A DNA stretch of 9,132 nucleotides from CAZVRZ01 sp964629965 (GTDB lineage: Bacteria > Chloroflexota > Anaerolineae > Anaerolineales > UBA4823). Positions 1 to 3,814 of the stretch are shown here, piece after piece. Each line of letters begins with the position of its first letter. Positions within the stretch are counted from its first letter, which is position 1. The notes beneath the pieces were generated by a model. That model ran no database searches. It saw nothing but the letters and a program-made list of their open reading frames with translations, and was not told the DNA's origin. Position numbers and translations under genes: made by a program. The stretch is taken from NCBI GenBank assembly GCA_964629965.1, contig CAZVRZ010000189.1, positions 1 through 9,132 on the forward strand. Reading direction: 5' to 3'.

Positions 1-918
1 ACGGACGAGAACGAAAAGCCTAAACGGTTAACTCCAAGGCAAATAGAAGAAGCTGCTCAATTTTTTATTCAATCCGATCGTTCGAATCTACGTACCACTG
101 TTTTAGAACTGCTGTATGAATTTGTGGTGTTGACCGATGCAACCTTGTTCCGCCTGGTTTATGATCGGGTGACCATCAGCAATAACCTGGCCTCGTTCCA
201 CCACCGGCTGAACGTGTACGTTCACGATGGGCTGATCGAACCCGTCCCGCACAGTGTTCTGAAAAAGGCTTTGCGGGCAGGCCTGCCTCAGCCTGACGCG
301 GGCAGCTTACGGGCTTACCGCTTGGGGCCGGTGGGGGTCGAGATTGCGAAGGTCAAATTCGTCACCGAGGTCAATGCCCCCCTGGCCGTGATCGAAGCAG
401 AGGACTACCAGGCCCACGATCTGCTTTGCGCTGAGGCCATGTTCAAGATGCAAACGCTCTGGGCTGACTTTGCTAATTATGAGCGAGAAGAGGACAAGAA
501 AAAAGCCGGGTTAGTGGAAGTGCGCGGCCCGCGCGCCTTGACCATCTGGGATAGTGAAAACCAGAAAGCGATCCTCGCCCCTGATGGGTTGCTCATCAAG
601 CGTGACCTGGCCGGGAATTTTCAGCGGGCTTTTTTGGTGGAATACCACAACTCCAACGCCATGATGCACGTCAAGAACAAGGTGACAAAATACGAAAACC
701 TGGCAAACCCAAAACACCGCTGGTTGTGGCAAACCTGGGGCCTGCCAGAAATGCCCTGGATCGTGGCGCTTTACCGGCAGCCGGTCACCCTGGAACACTA
801 TTCCGAAGAACTGGCCAGGGTTGCTATGAAGGAGGATGTCAAGGCGCTCTATGGATCGACTTTCTTGGCCGATGTGTGGGCGGGCAAGTTGAGTATTACC
901 CCGATCAGGTATAAGTAG
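1..918 (+). CDS. Replication-relaxation-like protein with PD-(D/E)XK-type core, 5' partial
   Basis: The frame is open from the first base, so the true start is outside the window; 305 residues are visible. GTG and TTG codons near 124-130 lie inside a continuous helical N-terminal segment (LTPRQIEEAAQFF..., then LTDATLFRLVY) that resembles a winged helix, so they are unlikely starts. The C-terminal half carries a PD-(D/E)XK-like pattern: D195 in APDGLL, E214 in FLVEYHNSN, and K227/K230 in KNKVTKYENL. This order (winged helix, then nuclease-like fold) is that of the replication-relaxation (Replic_Relax) family found on plasmids and integrative elements, where it is linked to plasmid replication or DNA nicking. 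The usual E-x-D is E-Y-H here, so catalysis is uncertain. No terminator follows; the stop codon abuts the first palindrome. The family assignment is by motif only and moderately confident; a generic restriction-like nuclease is the main alternative. Confidence 0.6.
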   Translation, partial: TDENEKPKRLTPRQIEEAAQFFIQSDRSNLRTTVLELLYEFVVLTDATLFRLVYDRVTISNNLASFHHRLNVYVHDGLIEPVPHSVLKKALRAGLPQPDAGSLRAYRLGPVGVEIAKVKFVTEVNAPLAVIEAEDYQAHDLLCAEAMFKMQTLWADFANYEREEDKKKAGLVEVRGPRALTIWDSENQKAILAPDGLLIKRDLAGNFQRAFLVEYHNSNAMMHVKNKVTKYENLANPKHRWLWQTWGLPEMPWIVALYRQPVTLEHYSEELARVAMKEDVKALYGSTFLADVWAGKLSITPIRYK

Positions 919-933
919 GGTAAATCGTTACCC
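918..933. promoter_or_regulatory. Palindromic operator-like site 1
   Basis: GGGTAA-ATCG-TTACCC has perfect 6-bp arms around a 4-bp centre. It overlaps the last base of the upstream stop codon. It is the most divergent member of the GGGNAA-N4-TTNCCC family seen at 958-973, 992-1011 and 1858-1876. Confidence 0.45.
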
Positions 934-957
934 CTCTCGTTTACAAGTTGTTTGGTA

Positions 958-973
958 GGGGAAACGTTTACCC
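958..973. promoter_or_regulatory. Palindromic operator-like site 2
   Basis: GGGGAAACGTTTACCC is a near-perfect palindrome with one mismatched pair. It has the same core (GAAACGTTT) as the perfect site 36 bp to its right. A protein-binding role is inferred from symmetry and recurrence. Confidence 0.55.
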
Positions 974-991
974 AACCACCGGCAAGCAGGG

Positions 992-1011
992 TAGGGGAAA
1001 CGTTTCCCCTA
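992..1011. promoter_or_regulatory. Perfect 20-bp palindrome, operator-like site 3
   Basis: The core GGGGAAACGTTTCCCC extends by TA on each side to a perfect 20-bp palindrome. It lies about 50 bp upstream of the -35 element of the toxin-antitoxin promoter. It has no loop, so it is a better DNA-binding dyad than an RNA hairpin. The binder could be the toxin-antitoxin complex, another element-encoded regulator, or a partition-type protein; the sequence does not decide. Confidence 0.6.
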
Positions 1012-1035
1012 GTACCTGCGTTTGCGAGTAGTCTG

Positions 1036-1057
1036 CCCAGAGCGGAGCGAAGGAAGC
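1036..1057. repeat. Possible dispersed repeat fragment (AGCGGAGCGAAGGAAGC type)
   Basis: The G/A-rich stretch AGAGCGGAGCGAAGGAAGC reads as PERSEGS when translated in frame. That pattern is common in spurious ORFs made by short intergenic repeats in many bacterial genomes. Only one copy is present here, so its repeat nature cannot be shown from this window. Confidence 0.25.
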
Positions 1058-1061
1058 AATC

Positions 1062-1090
1062 TTGTGAGCCGTACAGTTTTGGTGTATAAT
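1062..1090 (+). promoter_or_regulatory. Sigma70-type promoter of the toxin-antitoxin operon
   Basis: TTGTGA (1062-1067), a 17-bp spacer and a perfect TATAAT (1085-1090) form a near-consensus promoter. Transcription would start near 1097, giving a leader of about 20 nt ahead of the antitoxin start. This is the best promoter in the window. Confidence 0.7.
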
Positions 1091-1116
1091 GTACGTCAGG
1101 CGCAAGGAGATGATTT

Positions 1117-1359
1117 ATGCCAACCAAAACAAAGCTTACGATCCGCACAGAAAAGCAGTGGCTCGAATATGCCAAGCGTTACGCCGCGCAGCACGATACC
1201 ACGGTGACGCAGTTGGTGACGGATTTCTTCCGCCATCTGGCGCTCAAGGATCAGGCCACTTCACCGACCCCGGTGCTGGATCGCTTGTCTGGTATCTTGT
1301 CCCCGGATGTGTCGGTTGACGAGTATTACGCGCACCTGGTAGAAAAATATGGCAGCTAA
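1117..1359 (+). CDS. DUF6364-like antitoxin of a vapBC-type toxin-antitoxin pair
   Basis: This 80-residue protein begins MPTKTKLTIRTEKQWLEYAK, then ...HDTTVTQLVTDFFRHLAL. A short basic beta-strand (TKLTIR) followed by two helices is the ribbon-helix-helix layout of many antitoxins and fits the DUF6364 family. The C-terminal third (about residues 50-80, LSGILSPDVSVDEYYAHLVEKYGS) looks like the flexible arm that would wrap the toxin. The start is fixed by AAGGAGA at 1104-1110, six bases before ATG. The gene overlaps the PIN toxin gene by 11 bp, the usual translational coupling in such pairs. Antitoxins of this kind normally repress their own promoter, so the complex is one candidate binder for the upstream palindromes, though those sit far from the -10/-35. 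Confidence in the pair is high; confidence in the exact family is moderate. Confidence 0.8.
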   Translation: MPTKTKLTIRTEKQWLEYAKRYAAQHDTTVTQLVTDFFRHLALKDQATSPTPVLDRLSGILSPDVSVDEYYAHLVEKYGS

Positions 1360-1786
1360 AAAACAGGCCATGCGGGTCTTGGTGGATTTGAACGTTATCC
1401 TGGACGTGTTGACCCAGCGCGAACCACATTACGAGGCTTCCCGGCAAGTATGGGCGATGGTTGAGTCAGGGCGGGCGCGAGGGCTGATCGCCGCGCACAG
1501 CGTAACCACGTTGTTTTACTTGCTCCGCCGTCACACTTCTGCTGCTCAGGCTGGAGCGGCGTTGGTTGATCTGCTGCAAGTTTTCTCGGTGGCAGCCGTA
1601 GATCAGGCCGCCATCCAGGAGGCAATCACGTTTGCCTGGCCGGACTTTGAGGACGCCGTGCAGATGACATCCGCCATGCAAGCAGGCGCCACCTATGTGG
1701 TTACACGTAACCCGGATGACTTCAAAGGCGGCCCGCTGGCGGCCTTGACCCCGGCAAGTTTTCTAGCTTTGCTGGAGGCAGGGTGA
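1349..1786 (+). CDS. PIN-domain ribonuclease toxin (PIN_3/VapC-like)
   Basis: This 145-residue protein has the PIN layout. Strand 1 carries the first metal-binding acidic residue (VLVDLNVILDVL, D13, with N15 and D19). The middle is helical (IAAHSVTTLFYLLRR, about 48-61). A second acidic cluster follows (FAWPDFEDAVQ, D99, E101 and D102), and then TYVVTRNPDDF (N121, D123 and D124) closes the active site. The order and length match PIN_3-type VapC toxins, Mg2+-dependent RNases that cut RNA until neutralised by the antitoxin. ATG 1349 overlaps the antitoxin gene by 11 bp; ATG 1370 (MRVLVDLN) is a possible alternative start that would remove seven residues without touching the fold. The acidic residues appear intact, so the toxin is probably active. 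The cellular RNA target cannot be read from sequence. Confidence 0.85.
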   Translation: MAAKKQAMRVLVDLNVILDVLTQREPHYEASRQVWAMVESGRARGLIAAHSVTTLFYLLRRHTSAAQAGAALVDLLQVFSVAAVDQAAIQEAITFAWPDFEDAVQMTSAMQAGATYVVTRNPDDFKGGPLAALTPASFLALLEAG

Positions 1787-1841
1787 AAGCACACCTTGTC
1801 GAAATCACGCAGAACGGCGCTACCAGCGCCGTTTTGTGCTT
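1787..1841 (+). terminator. Hairpin terminator after the toxin gene, nested stems
   Basis: A perfect 9-bp stem AACGGCGCT/AGCGCCGTT (1813-1821 and 1825-1833) with an ACC loop is followed by TT then GTGCTT. An outer pair, AAGCACA (1787-1793) with TGTGCTT (1835-1841), can close around it. The T-tract is weak, so it may work as a processing or stability hairpin instead. Confidence 0.55.
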
Positions 1842-1857
1842 AAAAAAGAGAAATGAT

Positions 1858-1876
1858 TTGGGAAACATTTCCCCAA
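1858..1876. promoter_or_regulatory. Palindromic operator-like site 4, in the leader of the 1889 gene
   Basis: TTGGGAAACATTTCCCCAA matches the 992-1011 palindrome apart from the central CA and one extra C. It ends two bases before the AGGAGG ribosome binding site of the next gene. A protein bound here would block transcription or translation initiation of that gene. Recurrence of the motif ahead of two separate transcription units suggests a small shared regulon. Confidence 0.55.
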
Positions 1877-1888
1877 CCAGGAGGACTT

Positions 1889-2221
1889 ATGAACACCCCA
1901 CTCGATTTTGAAAAACGCAGACCTTACCAGGCAGCCTTAGAACTGAACCGCCTGGCAATCCAGGTGTGTGACCGCACTGCTGCGGATCATCCACTGCTTA
2001 CGAATGAGTTGCGCTGCTCAGCAATGAAACTCGTGCAGTATCTGGCCTCGTTCTACGGCCTGACCGATACGAATGCCCAAAGTCAGGCCCTTTCGAACGC
2101 CCTCGGGACTGCCAACCAGGTGCTGAGCGCCCTGTTGATCGTTCAGCAGCATGGGCTGCTCGGTGAAGAGGAATTGATCCCGGCACGGAAATTCTGCAGA
2201 CAGATCCAGGGGCTGCGCTGA
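1889..2221 (+). CDS. Small all-helical protein, four-helix-bundle (S23-like) candidate
   Basis: This 110-residue protein is predicted to be almost entirely helical. It starts LDFEKRRPYQAALELNRLAI, continues ...LLTNELRCSAMKLVQYLASFYG, and ends with ALSNALGTANQVLSALLIVQQHGLL. The placing of helices resembles the 23S rRNA intervening-sequence/four-helix-bundle family: F-x-K near the start, an LR-S---L- helix in place of LRRAA-SI--NIAEG, then a G-A-x-E-like helix. The signature residues are poorly kept, so this is a fold-level guess. ATG 1889 is chosen because AGGAGG lies at 1879-1884; an upstream in-frame start at 1853 would translate the palindrome at 1858-1876. Proteins of this fold are known from rRNA intervening sequences and as accessory proteins of diversity-generating retroelements; no template or variable repeat or reverse transcriptase is seen here. 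Confidence 0.6.
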   Translation: MNTPLDFEKRRPYQAALELNRLAIQVCDRTAADHPLLTNELRCSAMKLVQYLASFYGLTDTNAQSQALSNALGTANQVLSALLIVQQHGLLGEEELIPARKFCRQIQGLR

Positions 2222-2235
2222 TTTTTGGCAAGGAA

Positions 2236-2253
2236 GGGGAGAAAAGTTTGCCC
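2236..2253. promoter_or_regulatory. Degenerate copy of the GGGGAAACGTTTNCCC motif
   Basis: The last 16 bases, GGAGAAAAGTTTGCCC, match 13 of 16 positions of the site at 958-973. The copy lies just downstream of the helical-protein gene. It may be a weak site or chance. Confidence 0.25.
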
Positions 2254-2301
2254 TTGTCGAGCAATCCCAAGTCTGAGATACCCCATCAGGTCAAAGTCGT
2301 G

Positions 2302-2330
2302 TTGTGCGAACCGGTTTGATTTGTTAAAAT
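2302..2330 (+). promoter_or_regulatory. Probable promoter of the membrane-HTH gene
   Basis: TTGTGC (2302-2307), a 17-bp spacer and TAAAAT (2325-2330), preceded by an extended -10 TGT, make a plausible sigma70-type promoter. Transcription would begin near 2337, inside the palindrome at 2331-2359, leaving a leader of about 120 nt before the start codon at 2459. Confidence 0.5.
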
Positions 2331-2359
2331 AAATTGTCCCATTCCGAGTGGGACAATTT
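2331..2359. promoter_or_regulatory. Inverted repeat AAATTGTCCCA/TGGGACAATTT at the predicted transcription start
   Basis: Perfect 11-bp arms (2331-2341 and 2349-2359) are separated by TTCCGAG. There is no T-tract after it and it directly follows a -10 element, so an operator over the transcription start is likelier than a terminator. The word TGTCCCA/TGGGACA recurs in the 43-bp repeats downstream of the gene at 3188-3208. Confidence 0.55.
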
Positions 2360-2390
2360 GGCAAGCCGACGCACGTGGCTTAATTAGGTT

Positions 2391-2460
2391 GTGCTCATAG
2401 GATAGCACGCGACTCCACTTGCGTCAAGCCGGAATTTTTGAGTGTGTGGAGGCGTGCTAT
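2391..2460 (+). promoter_or_regulatory. Leader hairpin masking the ribosome binding site and start codon, with an alternative fold
   Basis: ATAGCACGC (2402-2410) pairs perfectly with GCGTGCTAT (2452-2460), which ends in the first two bases of ATG 2459. After a two-base bulge (GA), CTCCAC (2413-2418) pairs with GTGGAG (2446-2451). The result is a 15-bp stem with a 27-nt loop that contains the whole GGAGG (2448-2452). The same left arm can instead pair upstream: GTGCT(C)AT (2391-2398) with ATAGCAC (2402-2408), leaving the ribosome binding site free. Mutually exclusive folds are typical of translational switches; no known riboswitch class is recognised. The pairing is seen directly; the regulatory role is inferred. 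Confidence 0.6.
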
Positions 2461-3178
2461 GGAGAAACGAATTCAAGCGTGGATGGGGTTAGTTCTACTG
2501 CTTCTATCAGAAGCATACCTGATTATCTATACAATGAGTAAATTTCACCCCATAGTGCGGTATATAGTAGTACATGTAATGGTGATTGGAAGTATTTGTG
2601 CGCTATTACCAGCGACATATCAGCTAATGCTCAATATCAGCCCCATTCTGTTTGGATACACAGGCGCTGTACAAGCCAAGAGGCAGGAAGAAATCGGGCA
2701 AAAGGAAGCAGGTCAAACAACGATTGAACCAAAAATAACCCCATCAAACCTTTTGCCGGAGCCAAATGCTCAACTAAACATCAACATTGGTACCATTCTG
2801 TATGAAAATACAGGCAATGTGCAAACCAAGAATCAGGAAGGATGCGAAGGAAAGAAAGTAGATCAAACAACGATTGAACCGGAAACAGCCCCATCGAACC
2901 TTGTGCCAGAGCCAAAAGCTCAACAGGCTATTCAGGCACCGGAGAATAATCAAACCACACAAGAAGTTGATATTCCAAAACATCCCTGGGAGTTGATCCC
3001 AGACGTTGGCAATGATCGGCTGATAGTTCGTCTCTGGCACGAGGGGGAATCACTCAAGGACATTGCAACAGCACTTGATCGTAAACCACATACCATCCGA
3101 AACCGCATCAGCATACTACGGGGTATATACGGGGATGGTATAGTGCCTAAGGATGGTTCCAGGAAGAAAAAGGAGTAG
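2459..3178 (+). CDS. Two-pass membrane protein with duplicated 50-residue linker and C-terminal HTH
   Basis: This 239-residue protein has three parts. Two hydrophobic helices lie at about 9-27 (MGLVLLLLSEAYLIIYTMS) and about 33-57. Residues 59-108 and 109-158 are an exact 50-residue tandem duplication sharing blocks such as QTTIEP, PSNL and PEP-AQ. Residues 187-224 form a helix-turn-helix like sigma region 4/LuxR helices (LWHEGESLKDIATALDRK, then PHTIRNRISILRGIYG), followed by a basic tail (SRKKKE). This suggests a membrane-tethered DNA-binding protein, but no family is recognised. ATG 2459 follows GGAGG by six bases; a TTG at 2438 is in frame but lacks a better site. The gene is visibly more A+T-rich than its neighbours, suggesting separate acquisition. 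The leader hairpin at 2391-2460 and the palindrome at 2331-2359 probably control it. The membrane and HTH calls are firm; the function is unknown. Confidence 0.7.
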   Translation: MEKRIQAWMGLVLLLLSEAYLIIYTMSKFHPIVRYIVVHVMVIGSICALLPATYQLMLNISPILFGYTGAVQAKRQEEIGQKEAGQTTIEPKITPSNLLPEPNAQLNINIGTILYENTGNVQTKNQEGCEGKKVDQTTIEPETAPSNLVPEPKAQQAIQAPENNQTTQEVDIPKHPWELIPDVGNDRLIVRLWHEGESLKDIATALDRKPHTIRNRISILRGIYGDGIVPKDGSRKKKE

Positions 3179-3181
3179 TAT

Positions 3182-3267
3182 GGGAATGTCCCAATGCTTT
3201 TGGGACATATTGGGGCTTGATTCCGGGAATTTCCCAATGCTTTTGGGACATATTGGGGCTTGATTCC
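3182..3267. repeat. Two tandem 43-bp repeats with internal TGTCCCAA/TTGGGACA dyad
   Basis: Copies at 3182-3224 and 3225-3267 differ at one position (G3188 against T3231); a partial third copy (GGGA) follows. Each begins GGGAAT and includes CCCAATGCTTTTGGGACA and GGGGCTTGATTCC. In copy 1 TGTCCCAA and TTGGGACA (3188-3195 and 3201-3208) form an 8-bp dyad with a 5-nt spacer; in copy 2 the substitution shortens it to 7 bp. The half-site word is shared with 2331-2359. Confidence 0.8.
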
Positions 3268-3289
3268 GGGATATCTCGGAATATACAAT
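3260..3289 (+). promoter_or_regulatory. Possible promoter for the replication operon
   Basis: TTGATT (3260-3265), contributed by the end of the second 43-bp repeat, is followed after 18 bp by TACAAT (3284-3289), or after 16 bp by TATACA (3282-3287). Transcription would start inside the terminator hairpin immediately downstream, leaving it unable to form on the new transcript. This is only suggestive. Confidence 0.35.
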
Positions 3290-3323
3290 GGCGGCGTATC
3301 CAATACGCCGCCTTTTTGTTTTT
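3290..3323 (+). terminator. Strong Rho-independent terminator
   Basis: GGCGGCGTAT (3290-3299) and ATACGCCGCC (3303-3312) form a perfect 10-bp stem with a CCA loop. It is followed by TTTTTGTTTTT. This is the clearest terminator in the window and should insulate the replication operon from the membrane-HTH gene. Confidence 0.9.
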
Positions 3324-3352
3324 GGGAATCAATTCTTGAGGATGTCAGAACC

Positions 3353-3814
3353 ATGTCAGAACTCTCTCCTAAACAAATCCGCACCTCCCTGGCTGAACTG
3401 GCTGATGCGCTCAAGCCGGTGATCGGGCAGGATGGACAGGTGGCGCTGTATGCTGAACTTGCCCGGCGCTTATCCACCCTGGCCCGCAAAGAACCACCCT
3501 GGGGTTGGCGCTATATCCAGGGGGTCATCAAAGGCACCATCGCCCCCAGTGGAGCATTAGTCCGCTCAATCATGGCGCTGGGGGCAACGATGGATGATTT
3601 TCCTCCGGTAGCCGCCAATACTCAGGCCGTGCAGGTTCTTGCCGAAGCTGGCCGGGTCAAACCCGGCTCGATCATCCTGGCGGCCAGTAAGCTGTGCGCC
3701 AGGCCTGCCTGCCCGGTCAGTTTCGTGCCGGTTGTCCCGTTTCAAAAATATTGCAGCCGCGATTGTGCCCGCAAAGCACGCCATGAACTCAATGCAGAAA
3801 GGAAACAGACATGA
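3353..3814 (+). CDS. HTH-like plus zinc-ribbon protein coupled to the primase gene
   Basis: This 153-residue protein has a helical N-terminal half. Within it, WGWRYIQGVIKGTIAPSGAL followed by VRSIMALGATMDD (about 50-82) looks like the recognition part of a phage-type HTH. The C-terminal zinc-ribbon has C115 and C120 (LCARPAC) and C134 and C138 (QKYCSRDC), with a basic tail. ATG 3353 is chosen because the HTH-like unit starts after it and GAGG lies at 3338-3341, although the 11-nt spacing is long; an in-frame start at 3260 would run through the terminator. The stop overlaps the next start as ATGA (3811-3814), so it is made together with the Prim-Pol protein. A replication accessory, origin-binding or operon-repressor role is likely but inferred. 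No named family is recognised. Confidence 0.7.
   Translation: MSELSPKQIRTSLAELADALKPVIGQDGQVALYAELARRLSTLARKEPPWGWRYIQGVIKGTIAPSGALVRSIMALGATMDDFPPVAANTQAVQVLAEAGRVKPGSIILAASKLCARPACPVSFVPVVPFQKYCSRDCARKARHELNAERKQT

Noticed and set aside
849..1207. Short frames in the spacer before the toxin-antitoxin operon
   Set aside because: They translate the palindromes and the promoter region, lack ribosome binding sites and show no protein-like composition.
2331..2359. Inverted repeat read as a terminator
   Set aside because: No T-run follows the right arm, and it begins directly after a good extended -10 element, so an operator fits better.
3182..3267. CRISPR-like repeat pair
   Set aside because: There are only two units, directly joined with no spacer between them, and no cas genes.
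2950..3489. 179-codon minus-strand reading frame
   Set aside because: It runs through the 43-bp repeats and the terminator and overlaps two better + strand genes. Its low-complexity product partly repeats itself because of the tandem repeats.
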